Below the pieces are notes generated by a model that did not search any database, was not told the origin of the DNA, and saw only the letters and a list, made by a program, of their open reading frames with translations. From positions 1 to 64,000 of the IMG/VR virus record IMGVR_UViG_3300033984_000268: a DNA stretch of 64,000 nucleotides; one strand, written 5' to 3'. The DNA comes from a virus. A program made the translations under genes and the position numbers. Every line of letters starts with the position of its first letter. The stretch's first letter is position 1. Shown piece after piece: positions 46,385 through 56,454 of this stretch.

Positions 46385-49246
46385 TTATCTATTTCTTTCA
46401 AGTTTAATTCCAGCTGCTTCTAAAGCGACCACATCTGCATCAGTTATATCATAAGCACCGCCAAGGTCATATACTTTTCCACCATATTCAAATGTCGTAG
46501 GCCCACCCATAGCTGAAATAACTTCACTGTTCCATCCATCAAAACGCGGTGTATCAATAGCTCCATAAGTATTACCCATGTTATTAACTTGGTCACCTCT
46601 GTTAATACCACCTTCGTTTTCACCCCATTGATTAAAATTACCAGCATCATTCATACCAGTACGAGTTGTATTCATTGCTGAATTCATTGCCATATTTTTA
46701 TCTGGTGTATTTCTATACATTTGATCAGACCAATTGCCAAAGCGTTCCATACCATCATTTGCAGCTTCATAAGCATCACCCCAACTTATTTTTAATTTAC
46801 TTTTACCAGTAACTTTTCCTTTACCTGATTTAGCTGCTTGATTTGGATCAATAGTTATATTGTCATTTTTTTGCATACTTGCAGGCAATGTTGCATTAAT
46901 TTTATTACCAGCTTCATCTACAACAGGTGCACCTGAATTCCAAACCATACTATTTGGATTTGGTGCTAATCCTTCTACAGGAATCATTCCTGTTCCATCA
47001 ATCGCTTTAGGAAGAAATCCGTATTCATTTTTATACGTCACGCCACCTAAAGCCATTTTTAAAACTTGAAGAGCATTTTGAATATCATTATCAGAAGGCC
47101 CACCCATAGCTTTTTGACCAGTATATGGATTTGCGGCATCTAATGCTTTTTGTCTTTCTTCTTCTGCTTTTACATCATCTAATTTTTTTTGATACTCATT
47201 AGCATTTTCAGTTGGTGTATCGTGAAAAGCTCTATATACACGTCCTTTTTGAGCATACGCTTCATCTGCTTTAGTTAACACAGCCGCTTTATCTGTTTTT
47301 ACTTTAGCTTCAGCCGCAGCAGTTGCAGCATCTGTTGCAGTTTTGATTTTAGCATTAGCATCAAACTGTGCAAAGTTTTGATAATCATTTGCAAATTTAG
47401 CACTAGGATGTTCTGCAGAAACTTTATTTACATCATTTGCAAAATAAGAACCAGCTAAAGCAGCACCAGTTGTTTTTCCTAACACACCATCAACAACTTT
47501 GAATTTATTATCAGTTTGATATTTTTTAATTCCGGTTGTAAGTGCATCATCCCAAACACCAGTTTCAGGTAATTTTAATGTAGCTTGAATTGCTTTTACA
47601 TCATCTGCAGGCAAAGGATTTTTTTGATCCCAATTTTGTGTACTCCAGGTGTCATGATCAACTTTTGTTCTATCTACTTTATAATCTGCAAACGTACCTT
47701 TCATCGGATCATATTGCAAATTAGTATAATCATCTGTGTATTGTTTATATTTAGTATCTTCATCATTAGCTTGATCTGCTGTAATAAAGTTGTTTGGATT
47801 ATACTTACTTGCTTGTAACGGATTACCCATTTTATCAAACTTCAATGTTTGATCACCTACCTTTTTTTCAGTTATTCCTGGTGCAGTTCCTGGCGCAGCT
47901 GGTATTGAACCTGGCGCGTTTCCAGTATTACCTGCAGTACTCCAATCTAAATCAAATGCTACTTTCTGTCTACCGAAAATACCTTTCTTTGCTTCTCCAT
48001 GGGTAACAGTAAATTTAGCATTAGGATCATTTGTCAATGGCATTCCGCTTGAATTAACTTTCATATCACCATGATCCCATCCTGAATTACTCATAAGTCG
48101 TCCAAAAGGAGATGCTTGTAATTTAGCAAGGTTTTGTTGTTCAGGTGTATTATTAAAGTATTGAGGTTGACTTGCACCAGTAGTAGTAGTTGCAGCATCT
48201 TGTACAAACTTACCACCAATCCACTTTCCTGATGCACCCTCTGCTATTGAAGGTGCAGCATCCGCAACAAATTTTCCACCAATCCATTTACCAGAAGATC
48301 CTTCTGCAACTGGAGCAGTCCACTTTGAAGATAAATCTTTTATATTTAATTGCTTTGCAGCATCTTTTTCATTAGCATTATACTCGTACATTGCAACTTG
48401 ATATTCAGCTGCTGTTTTATAATCATTTGGATTAGGACCACCGCCTGCAAATTTTGGCGCAGACTTTCCTTTTAATGATGGAAACTCATTTTCAAAATCA
48501 TTAAGTAATGCATTCTTTTTAATGCTTTTTACAAAAGCAGCTTGTCTATCTTGAATAAAACTATTAGATGTAGGATCAACTTCAGGCATACCACCACCTA
48601 ATGCTTTTTGTATTAAAGCACGAGCGTTACCACCAAAACGAGCAACTGGTGCTTGTTGTTGACCACCTTGTAATTGTTGTAAAACATAAGTACCAACTTG
48701 TTCATCAACGTCACCATTTTTAACAGCAGCCATTAATTCTTGTTGAACTTGTTCTGCAGTAGCTCCTTTTTCCATCATAGCTTGAACTTGTGCAGTCAGT
48801 TGATCCGCTTGCGTTTGCAAATCTGGAGCACCCCCTTGAGCCATACCTGGCATAGGTGGAGCACCTTGCTGTTGCTGTTGCATCATAGCCATTTCTTCAG
48901 GAGATGGTTGTCCACCTTGAGGTGCACCTTCTGCTGCTTCTTCTTGAGGATTAGATGCTTGACCTTCCATTTGCTCTTCACCTTGTCCTTGAGCTTGTTG
49001 ACCACCTTGCATAGCTTGTTGAATAGCAGCTTGTGCTTCTTCAGGTTGCATACCCATTTGAGTAAATACTTGCATGATTGCTTCTGGTGGCATTTGTTCT
49101 TGTAACAATTTTTGAGCTACTTCAACAGGTTGTGCACCTTGCTGTAACATTTGCTGAACCATTTGCATTACTTGTTGCATTTGTCCATCTTGACTTGCTT
49201 GACCTGCTTGAGGATTTGCTTGAGCGTTTGCTTCTGGATTTTCCAT
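46385..49246 (-). CDS. Internal virion protein candidate with peptidoglycan-binding domain (953 aa)
   Basis: The first 145 residues are extremely rich in Gln, Met, Pro and Gly (repeats of QQ, PEEA, MQQQQQ) and are probably disordered. Near 312-346 the segment SGKWIGGKFV occurs twice, 20 residues apart. Residues about 546-600 match a PG_binding_1 domain: VKAIQATL, LPETGVWDDAL, IKKYQTDN, VDGVLGKTTGAAL. The C-terminus is Gly/Asn-rich and ends GGAYDITDADVV. PG_binding_1 domains bind bacterial cell wall, which fits a protein that crosses the peptidoglycan during DNA ejection or anchors a lytic activity; no lytic domain is visible. It is the first gene after the terminator at 49290-49312. Confidence 0.7.
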   Translation of the reverse strand: MENPEANAQANPQAGQASQDGQMQQVMQMVQQMLQQGAQPVEVAQKLLQEQMPPEAIMQVFTQMGMQPEEAQAAIQQAMQGGQQAQGQGEEQMEGQASNPQEEAAEGAPQGGQPSPEEMAMMQQQQQGAPPMPGMAQGGAPDLQTQADQLTAQVQAMMEKGATAEQVQQELMAAVKNGDVDEQVGTYVLQQLQGGQQQAPVARFGGNARALIQKALGGGMPEVDPTSNSFIQDRQAAFVKSIKKNALLNDFENEFPSLKGKSAPKFAGGGPNPNDYKTAAEYQVAMYEYNANEKDAAKQLNIKDLSSKWTAPVAEGSSGKWIGGKFVADAAPSIAEGASGKWIGGKFVQDAATTTTGASQPQYFNNTPEQQNLAKLQASPFGRLMSNSGWDHGDMKVNSSGMPLTNDPNAKFTVTHGEAKKGIFGRQKVAFDLDWSTAGNTGNAPGSIPAAPGTAPGITEKKVGDQTLKFDKMGNPLQASKYNPNNFITADQANDEDTKYKQYTDDYTNLQYDPMKGTFADYKVDRTKVDHDTWSTQNWDQKNPLPADDVKAIQATLKLPETGVWDDALTTGIKKYQTDNKFKVVDGVLGKTTGAALAGSYFANDVNKVSAEHPSAKFANDYQNFAQFDANAKIKTATDAATAAAEAKVKTDKAAVLTKADEAYAQKGRVYRAFHDTPTENANEYQKKLDDVKAEEERQKALDAANPYTGQKAMGGPSDNDIQNALQVLKMALGGVTYKNEYGFLPKAIDGTGMIPVEGLAPNPNSMVWNSGAPVVDEAGNKINATLPASMQKNDNITIDPNQAAKSGKGKVTGKSKLKISWGDAYEAANDGMERFGNWSDQMYRNTPDKNMAMNSAMNTTRTGMNDAGNFNQWGENEGGINRGDQVNNMGNTYGAIDTPRFDGWNSEVISAMGGPTTFEYGGKVYDLGGAYDITDADVVALEAAGIKLERNR

Positions 49247-49289
49247 GTTTATAAACTTATATTTTAATATACAAAAAATAATTAAGAAA
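49247..49289 (-). promoter_or_regulatory. Candidate promoter region for the cargo / giant-protein unit
   Basis: This 43-base AT-rich gap lies between a minus-strand terminator and the start of the 953-aa gene, so a promoter is expected. Read on the minus strand it contains a TATTTTTTG segment near the Bacteroidetes TAnnTTTG type (one T too many) and, against the ATG, the perfect 10-base palindrome GTTTATAAAC (49247-49256). No clear -33 element is seen. Confidence 0.3.
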
Positions 49290-49312
49290 AGGTAACTATA
49301 AAAAAGTTACCT
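49290..49312 (-). terminator. Intrinsic terminator after the muzzle candidate
   Basis: AGGTAACT and AGTTACCT form an 8-base-pair stem with a 7-base T-rich loop; the stem overlaps the TAA stop of the 1664-aa gene. On the minus strand it is followed by TTTTCTTAATTATTTTTT. It separates the connector/muzzle unit from the cargo/giant-protein unit. Confidence 0.75.
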
Positions 49313-52300
49313 CTCCGATACTAATAAATTACCTAACGCTAAACTAACTAGCATTTCAACATTTCCGCTTTTAATTTTACGCAATATAACTTTGTTTTCA
49401 AAGTGTCTGAATTTTTTTCGTTGCAGTTCATTTTTTTGATAATCTAAATTATTAATGTTTAGACTGCGAATATAACCATTCTCTTCTGTTTTCCATATAG
49501 TTTCATGTGCACCAGAAAATTCACCACGATCTTTAGTAATATCCCAGAACTGATTAAAACGACATTTTTGTTCTTCTTTTGAATAAAGAATATCAATGTA
49601 ATTCAAATGAACTTTTGGAAAGTTAACAATGTCCGCTAAACTGTTTTTTGGATTCAATTTTAGTTTTAATAATCCTGAACATTGTTCCGAGTTATAAATT
49701 ATAGCTTCATCAAAACCATGATCTAATACCTGATGACGATCAAAACAATTATTGTCATAAATGAATGACTCTAAATAGAATTCAACATTACGTAAAGTAG
49801 ATACAGCAAACTTACTATTCATTTGGAACTCTACTTCAAATGGATAATCTACGCCATAGAAATTACAATAACTTTGACAAGTTGTATTATGTTTCCATAT
49901 ACTTCCTTTCTTTGTTGTTAAGAATGAATTTCTACCAGTAAATGATAAATCTGGATGCCAGTCATGATATGAAATAAACTCGGCTGCTTTTGGATCAAAT
50001 GAAAGTGTCCACGAACATTCTTTAAAGTACATTGGATCTTGAACGGTTGTTGGATATTTACCATTCACTAAAAAATTTCCTTTACCTACATATACAATTG
50101 TCGTTCCTGTAGGAAGATCTTTTCTCAAATGGTAATCTTTCTTACAGAAGTACAGTAACATATACTCGTTATCATACGTAGTTTGACATCCAATTCCAGC
50201 TACAGGATTATCATTAAGATCATACGTAGGGAAATCTTCTAATAACTTATATGGTAAATATAAATTCAACCAGAACTTATTGTTTTTTAATGAAATTTCT
50301 TTCAATCCACCAGCGTATGAAAATATCTTACCTTGATTTAAGTTAATCCAATATAAACCAAATGGTGTATTAACTACAGACAATCTACTTTGACATGATC
50401 CGTATTCCATTGATTTATCTGCATTAACAATATTTTGAATATCACGTGCAAGTAATGAACCATCTCCAATAGTTAATTCATCACCATTAGAAGTTTGTAA
50501 TGTATTAACACCAGGCAATCTTCCAGGAGCTGTATTATTAAATAAAATTAATGCACCTGTTTGATCAATAGCTTTTATTGCAACTATTTCACTTTTAAAA
50601 TCTTTATTATTTAATGGAAGGAATACACTCCAGTTATCAGCTTTGTATTCTGTTAACTGCGGTAACGACCATAACAATCTACGTGGCCTGTATGTATAAC
50701 AGGATGAATACAATAGCGGATCATAATCATTTAATTGAATAGTGTTCCATGAAAATTTAGTAAAAGGTAAATATGAAACAGCAAGACTTCTATCCATTTT
50801 ATAATAGTTGTCTGTTTTAATAATGTTCATGTCAAAAATTGTTTTCAAATCAGAAACAATTGGATAATGTTTTTGAACAACTAAATCACCATAATCTCTA
50901 TAATCTAAATTGTATTCAGACTCACAATAAAAATCTTTTACACCTGAATTAAATAAATAGATGTATGCATTTTTAACTACTAGCCAACCACGAGGACCAG
51001 GTACTCTATCAAAACAATGTTTATCAGATGGTGTTACAATACTATTCCAAAATGAAGTAACAGTATTTCCATCAACAGCAGCATAAATTGCATTCGGTAA
51101 ACTTTGAATAAACTCACCAAAATCAAATGGTTCGGTGTCCATCCAGAAAGCTGTACTCTCAAACATCTGATAATTTTTATAATTAAATTCAGCACCATCC
51201 GGTTCGCCATTTAACCATCTTTGAAAATAAAAGAATGTATTTTTTTCAGAATATCTTCCAATGTATGTATCACCACCAAAAATTATTCCTGTAGATGTAT
51301 TAAAAATAGTAACTCCTCCTTGTTGTATGTAAGCATCAGTGTAATTGCTTTGTGTTGGTAATTGTTTAACACCAAACAGTTGACTATACTGATTTCTTAA
51401 TCTTGTTTTGATAGCAGTATAGTGTGATGATGCCGCGCGCGCGTATGTATTAAATACACCGCCTGATGTAAGAGATGATGCTTTTTGTCCACGCGATGTA
51501 TCAAGAATAGTTGGATTATCTATTAATTGATTAGTATTTAATACAACCATCTCTTGACGGTTTAAATGATTTATGACATGTGTAGTTAAAAAATCATGGA
51601 CACCATCATTAAGGTATCTAATAGTGCCAATATCCTTTCTTCTGTTAGTTGCTTTAGGACTAGCGAAATTTTCATAACCACACACCGCTTGAAATTGTAA
51701 TGCATGTTGTCTATATTTATTTAAAGCTTTGACCATTGTTAACAATGCATCTGCTCCTTCACCTGTATAATGTGTAAACATTTGTATTGCTGAAACAGCG
51801 CGTAATAAACCAGGACTACGATTTTGATCTTTATAAGTTATAGTTTGATTACCTGAATTTACCGCAGATCCTGAAACAGCACCAGCAATCTGACCAACTA
51901 ATTTTTTAGCAAAGTTTACATCATAGTTAGCAGACAAAAACCCCCAAGATTGACCAGTGATACCATCAAGAAATGAAGTCACATTTTCAGCAAGATTAAG
52001 TCCAGCTTCGGCACCAATAGAAATACCTGCTGTAATTTTACCTGCAACTACACCTACTGCATTTGTTGATGTACCAATAGTTACTGGTGCTTGATCAAAA
52101 TATTGATTACCACTCCATTCAACATCTTTTGTACCATTAATTTTACTAATAGCAAATCCAATACCGTAAATTATTCCTATACCAAAAGCAAGATCTGTTA
52201 CAAATTTATGTTTAGGATGATTACGAGGTTCTACAAAAGAACCATTAGAAATACCCCATTGTTCACCATAAATTTTTAATTCATCATCAACCAAAAATGG

Positions 52301-54301
52301 TTTTGAAAACATTGTATCTGGTGAATGAAATGTAAATTTATCTTTTACATATCGATTATTCGGAACATAGTTTTTAATATTTCCTTCTGCACCAAAAACA
52401 ACATTCTCATACGATGTGTTAACAGGATTGCCTGAACCATCTTTTCCTATAGAAATAAAAGGATCTGGTGTCAAATCATTGAATGGATAATTAGCATATA
52501 ATCCAGTACGAGAAGAACCGTTTAAAACTTTTGGTATATCATACTCAAACATGTTATTAATTAGTCCTTTGTACAATACAGTTTTATTTCCATTACGACT
52601 TCCACGTAAAATTTCATAACCAACAATGTTTTTAATTGGTACACCGTTATTATCTACAGGCGGCCTAACATTTTTAAATGCAACACCCATTACACGAATA
52701 GTTCTTGTACCACTTTTGTAATGATTAGTTAAATCATTAAAACCAATTCCAATTGTATTTTCTGGAAATTTATGATGTCTAATTGGTTTACCACATAAAT
52801 CAAACTTAGAACTTCCAACATCTGACCACGTGTGTGCTGAAGAGTTCCATCTTGATGGATGTTTATCATCATAAAATTCCGATGACTCATGGTAACCCAT
52901 TCTACCTTCAGCAACTAAAGTACCACCATCATCTGTAGGTACACCTAAAAAAGCTGTAACCCATGCGGTATTGTAAACCTCAAATACTTTTGGACTATAT
53001 CCAGATTCAATAATATTTGGTGTAGCTGGACACACAGCGTTTTCTAATAACGAACTACCTGCAGATGAAGAATCGGATGGTAATATATAATTACTTGCAG
53101 CACGTCCAGGAATATGGTATGAACTTGTTTTATCACCTGTATTGTAAATCCATCGAATAAAGAAAGGATAATTCTCATCTCGCATGTATCCTACATTTGT
53201 TCCACCATTTTTATAATAAGTATCAGGATACTCTACTAATTGCCAAAAAGATTCTATTTGGTTTGCTAATGGTTGGTAATTAAAATCAAATTTTTCTGTA
53301 GGACCGACGCGCATTAAGTAATTACCATTTTCATAAATAGCATCAGACTTATCAGGAACAGCTGTAACTAAAAAAAGTTCTTTTTCATCTGGTACATCTG
53401 GTAATTCTGGTGATAAAAAATCAATTGTAATAAAAGTTTGGTTTGTACTATATTGACCAAAGATTTTTGATATAGTTTTATCCGCTATAGTAGATGTAAC
53501 TACAACTTCATATTGTTCAAATCTTGTATCAAGATCAGATAAAGTTAATTCTAAAGCACTGTTTACATTTTCATGTGTGTACAATGAAACTACATTTGAC
53601 ATTACACAATAATCTGTTTTCTTTAATCCATTAACCAAATAATAAATCTGAAAAAAGTAACTTCCGTTTTTAATGCTTCCTGAACTAGGACCTTTCTTTA
53701 TTTTTAATTTTGGCGTTTTAATAAATGATTCTAATCTAATCTTATCGCAATCTAAAATTTTGCGTCCTAAAGCGTCTAGTTTATCAACACATGTAATACA
53801 TCCACCAGGTAAAGAACCATTGCTGTCAGTACATACCTGCACCCATGGAATATTTTGAATATCCATAGTTCTATCAGCATTTAAACCATCAGCCCAATAT
53901 GCTTTAAATGAACAATCAAAGGTAGGTCTTACAACACCTTTTATTAAATTAGTTTGTTTAAATGCAAGACATCCATTATTTACCAATCTTGTATATGTAC
54001 ATGTACCTTCTACAAACCTTCCAATTTCTGATTGAAAGTTATTCGTAGAAAATATCAACCATTCATCATTCACAATATGCAATGCACCAATAATAGTATA
54101 TGGAGCTTCATCACATCTTATGTTAGAAAACTCATTACTTAATTTTCCTAAATCTCCTTTGTGTGAATTGTTAATAGCGTTACGAGCATACGTCCATGCA
54201 TTTTCAGGTAGATGGAAATCATTAATGTCCGATACAAATCCAGATTCAAAAGTTTGAGATTCTTGACTTGATTGATTTATTTTTCTTTGTTTCTTTGCCA
54301 T
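49307..54301 (-). CDS. Muzzle / tail-tube-end protein candidate (1664 aa)
   Basis: A long soluble protein with a basic N-terminus (MAKKQRKINQSSQ), then FESGFVSDINDFHLPENAWTY and NEFSN, which is the opening pattern of large phage tail nozzle proteins in Crassvirales and T7-like phages. The rest is beta-rich with many aromatic residues, frequent Gly and Asn, and one Gly/Ala-rich hydrophobic patch near residues 690-840. Its place just after two or three connector proteins matches the muzzle protein (gp44) position of phiCrAss001. It probably closes the tail and faces the cell envelope. Assignment is by length, N-terminal pattern and gene order. Confidence 0.7.
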   Translation of the reverse strand: MAKKQRKINQSSQESQTFESGFVSDINDFHLPENAWTYARNAINNSHKGDLGKLSNEFSNIRCDEAPYTIIGALHIVNDEWLIFSTNNFQSEIGRFVEGTCTYTRLVNNGCLAFKQTNLIKGVVRPTFDCSFKAYWADGLNADRTMDIQNIPWVQVCTDSNGSLPGGCITCVDKLDALGRKILDCDKIRLESFIKTPKLKIKKGPSSGSIKNGSYFFQIYYLVNGLKKTDYCVMSNVVSLYTHENVNSALELTLSDLDTRFEQYEVVVTSTIADKTISKIFGQYSTNQTFITIDFLSPELPDVPDEKELFLVTAVPDKSDAIYENGNYLMRVGPTEKFDFNYQPLANQIESFWQLVEYPDTYYKNGGTNVGYMRDENYPFFIRWIYNTGDKTSSYHIPGRAASNYILPSDSSSAGSSLLENAVCPATPNIIESGYSPKVFEVYNTAWVTAFLGVPTDDGGTLVAEGRMGYHESSEFYDDKHPSRWNSSAHTWSDVGSSKFDLCGKPIRHHKFPENTIGIGFNDLTNHYKSGTRTIRVMGVAFKNVRPPVDNNGVPIKNIVGYEILRGSRNGNKTVLYKGLINNMFEYDIPKVLNGSSRTGLYANYPFNDLTPDPFISIGKDGSGNPVNTSYENVVFGAEGNIKNYVPNNRYVKDKFTFHSPDTMFSKPFLVDDELKIYGEQWGISNGSFVEPRNHPKHKFVTDLAFGIGIIYGIGFAISKINGTKDVEWSGNQYFDQAPVTIGTSTNAVGVVAGKITAGISIGAEAGLNLAENVTSFLDGITGQSWGFLSANYDVNFAKKLVGQIAGAVSGSAVNSGNQTITYKDQNRSPGLLRAVSAIQMFTHYTGEGADALLTMVKALNKYRQHALQFQAVCGYENFASPKATNRRKDIGTIRYLNDGVHDFLTTHVINHLNRQEMVVLNTNQLIDNPTILDTSRGQKASSLTSGGVFNTYARAASSHYTAIKTRLRNQYSQLFGVKQLPTQSNYTDAYIQQGGVTIFNTSTGIIFGGDTYIGRYSEKNTFFYFQRWLNGEPDGAEFNYKNYQMFESTAFWMDTEPFDFGEFIQSLPNAIYAAVDGNTVTSFWNSIVTPSDKHCFDRVPGPRGWLVVKNAYIYLFNSGVKDFYCESEYNLDYRDYGDLVVQKHYPIVSDLKTIFDMNIIKTDNYYKMDRSLAVSYLPFTKFSWNTIQLNDYDPLLYSSCYTYRPRRLLWSLPQLTEYKADNWSVFLPLNNKDFKSEIVAIKAIDQTGALILFNNTAPGRLPGVNTLQTSNGDELTIGDGSLLARDIQNIVNADKSMEYGSCQSRLSVVNTPFGLYWINLNQGKIFSYAGGLKEISLKNNKFWLNLYLPYKLLEDFPTYDLNDNPVAGIGCQTTYDNEYMLLYFCKKDYHLRKDLPTGTTIVYVGKGNFLVNGKYPTTVQDPMYFKECSWTLSFDPKAAEFISYHDWHPDLSFTGRNSFLTTKKGSIWKHNTTCQSYCNFYGVDYPFEVEFQMNSKFAVSTLRNVEFYLESFIYDNNCFDRHQVLDHGFDEAIIYNSEQCSGLLKLKLNPKNSLADIVNFPKVHLNYIDILYSKEEQKCRFNQFWDITKDRGEFSGAHETIWKTEENGYIRSLNINNLDYQKNELQRKKFRHFENKVILRKIKSGNVEMLVSLALGNLLVSER

Positions 54302-54303
54302 CT

Positions 54304-55245
54304 TTAATAACTTTTAAACATGTTCCAATAATTATGATATTGAGCTTTACGATTAGTTTCCCATATCTTTCTTAACTCTCCAAAGTCTGGTGTATTAACT
54401 AATGTATTTGCATTGTTACGAGCAGCTTTAAATCTTTGTTCAACAATTTGAAATTGCATTTGTGTAACTGCTTCACCATTCATAACAGCATTTTCAAGCA
54501 CACGTTGTTTGATTGCATACTCATAATACTCATTCAACATATCATGATCAGGAACCAATAAGTTTCCTTCATCATCTTCAAGCATTCCTTGATAGTTCAA
54601 ATACAATTTTCCTGTAGGAAAAGAAGTGTAAAGAAATCCATTTTTAATATACGCTGTTGTGCTAGACATCCATTTTTTATTTGGACAATCTAAATCAACT
54701 ACATTTCCATTATCAACAATTTTTATTGCATGAAATTCAGTCCATGTTCTTGTTTCATATTTAAGTTTTTGAACAAGCATCATTGATTGACCTGTGCAAC
54801 TTAATGTTACAGAACAAGAAGTATTGCAACCACATGTTTGTGGAACTTGTCCACATGAATTACACAGACCTGCTTGAGGATTAACAACTGGTTGTGCACA
54901 TATATGAACTTCACCTGGGGGTGGTGTGTATAATCCGCCTACAGGAATGTATTCAGTGTGTGTTCCTTGAATTACAGGCTCTGTTACTTTATGATGACTT
55001 ATTACCAAAGCAAAATTTAATACATTAAAATTGTTTGGAAGTTTTGCTTTTCCTTTTTCAATTTCAAGCACTGTTTCATGTGTTTTAAAAACCTTTAACC
55101 CAAGGTCGTAATTAACACGCTTTGCAATTTTAATAAATTCTTGAGGATTGATTAAACCATCTAAATCAAAATTTCTAAAATCAGTTTGAATCTCTGCCAA
55201 TAACTGGTCGTAAGTTCTATACTTTAACTCTGTGTGTGCTGCCAT
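54304..55245 (-). CDS. Ring / connector protein candidate (313 aa)
   Basis: The N-terminal half (YDQLLAEIQTDFRNFDLDGLI, then IKIAKRVNYDLGLKVF) resembles the helical part of the ring proteins that stack between portal and muzzle in crAss-like phages. A Cys-rich insert at about residues 115-155 has eight Cys, including CNSCGQVPQTCGCNTSC, which could bind metal or be disulfide-linked in the virion. The C-terminus is helical and basic. It lies 2 bases from the muzzle candidate and 1 base from the next connector protein, so the three are coupled. Which ring it forms cannot be told. Confidence 0.65.
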   Translation of the reverse strand: MAAHTELKYRTYDQLLAEIQTDFRNFDLDGLINPQEFIKIAKRVNYDLGLKVFKTHETVLEIEKGKAKLPNNFNVLNFALVISHHKVTEPVIQGTHTEYIPVGGLYTPPPGEVHICAQPVVNPQAGLCNSCGQVPQTCGCNTSCSVTLSCTGQSMMLVQKLKYETRTWTEFHAIKIVDNGNVVDLDCPNKKWMSSTTAYIKNGFLYTSFPTGKLYLNYQGMLEDDEGNLLVPDHDMLNEYYEYAIKQRVLENAVMNGEAVTQMQFQIVEQRFKAARNNANTLVNTPDFGELRKIWETNRKAQYHNYWNMFKSY

Positions 55246-55246
55246 T

Positions 55247-55912
55247 TTATCTGATTATGTTTTGTTTATCATCTGATTGATCTACTGGAATTTTTGCCAA
55301 TGTCATTAATTCTTGTGTACTCATTTGTTCCATTTCTGCAAATAAATAATCTGGAAGATTAAATGCTTTTTCTTGCATGATTGTGCAATCATCTTTATCA
55401 CAATATCCATCTAACGAATCTTCCCACATTGCTTCAACCATTACAGCTTCCCATTCAATATCTGGAAAATATAAATACCCATTATTAAACCAAAAATAAT
55501 TAGTCTTGTTGTATTTAAAATTAGTTGAACGAACCATAGCAACATAAACAGTTGATGAAACTTGTTGAAACGTATCACTAAAATCTATTGGTCCTATGTT
55601 TCTAAAAATTGGTCCGTTGCTTCCGCTAAATACTTTTGGTAGTTTTTCTTTTGTTCTTCGAATTGTACAACCAGTTTTAATACCAGCGCAGTTTGCTTCA
55701 ATTTTATCAACTTCAATTAATTCAACAAAAGGAAGTGTTTCAAATAAAGAATCATAAACCATAAGTTTACGTTCATTATCCTGTCTTCGAATTAATGCTT
55801 TAGAGTACTTTAAAAGTATATTGTATATCAAACGATCTGTAAGAAATGCATCTTCATTTACCGCTTTAAATACGTTTCTTATTCTGGACGTTGCTTCTTG
55901 TATTGTTGTCAT
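55247..55912 (-). CDS. Ring / head-tail connector protein candidate (221 aa)
   Basis: A 221-aa protein that begins with a helical domain (RIRNVFKAVNEDAFLTDRLIY) and continues beta-rich (FWFNNGYLYFPDIEW, MVEAMWEDSL). A Cys pair lies at GYCDKDDC. Helical start plus beta body and position beside another ring candidate suggest a second ring or stopper of the neck. No catalytic motif is seen. The assignment rests on size and position. Confidence 0.6.
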   Translation of the reverse strand: MTTIQEATSRIRNVFKAVNEDAFLTDRLIYNILLKYSKALIRRQDNERKLMVYDSLFETLPFVELIEVDKIEANCAGIKTGCTIRRTKEKLPKVFSGSNGPIFRNIGPIDFSDTFQQVSSTVYVAMVRSTNFKYNKTNYFWFNNGYLYFPDIEWEAVMVEAMWEDSLDGYCDKDDCTIMQEKAFNLPDYLFAEMEQMSTQELMTLAKIPVDQSDDKQNIIR

Positions 55913-55921
55913 AATACTTAT

Positions 55922-56401
55922 TTAAAAATTGTAACTCAATGTTAAACACCGTTGCCAATGTTTTCTGAAATACTTACTTGCTGTTCTTTTAAATTCAAGT
56001 ACCGGAGTAAATGAAAATAAGTTATTATTCTTTATTACATTTCGAACTGAACCGGTGGAATAAACAATTCTCATGTAGTGTCCATCTGTTTCCCAATTCT
56101 TATGATATACTGTTATCCCAACTTCTTTAGAACGCTTGTAATCTACTAATTTCTTTTTTGGTTTACCTGCATTATTAATACAAATCATACCTATGTTTTC
56201 TGGAAGCACTACACCATAAGTATTATTCATAGTTTCTGCTACCATATTTTTATTAAATGTTCTTGCAATCTTTATTAAATCATGCATGGTAATATCACTA
56301 TATTCAGGATGCAATTTTTTAAATTCTTTAACTTCTGCATACTCAATTACTTTTCCTTTTTGTTCTGTTACCCTTGCTTTTTTTAAATCTGGTATTTGCA
56401 T
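55922..56401 (-). CDS. Conserved-type late protein, function unknown (159 aa)
   Basis: First gene of its unit, with a start 52 bases from the tandem terminators. Residues 40-60 form a helix (HDLIKIARTFNKNMVAET), and the centre has NNTYGVVLPENIGMICIN followed by a basic stretch (KPKKKLVDYKRSK). The pattern resembles small late proteins often encoded with the connector genes in this kind of phage, but I cannot name a family. The C-terminus is basic and aromatic. A structural or assembly role is inferred from its neighbours. Confidence 0.6.
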   Translation of the reverse strand: MQIPDLKKARVTEQKGKVIEYAEVKEFKKLHPEYSDITMHDLIKIARTFNKNMVAETMNNTYGVVLPENIGMICINNAGKPKKKLVDYKRSKEVGITVYHKNWETDGHYMRIVYSTGSVRNVIKNNNLFSFTPVLEFKRTASKYFRKHWQRCLTLSYNF

Positions 56402-56450
56402 AACTTATAATATAAGAATTTTAAGTCAAAAATACAAATTAAAAAGCAAA
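56402..56450 (-). promoter_or_regulatory. Candidate promoter before the connector/muzzle unit
   Basis: An AT-rich gap between two minus-strand terminators and the start of the 159-aa gene. Read on the minus strand, TATTTTTG (56434-56427) matches the Bacteroidetes -7 consensus TAnnTTTG exactly. A TTTG lies 12 bases upstream, which is too close for the usual -33 element (19-20 bases). Confidence 0.35.
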
Positions 56451-56454
56451 AAGA

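Noticed and set aside
49247-49256. Palindrome GTTTATAAAC as a strong operator
   Set aside because: Only 10 bases and AT-rich; such palindromes are expected by chance in this genome. Kept only as a minor note in the promoter entry.
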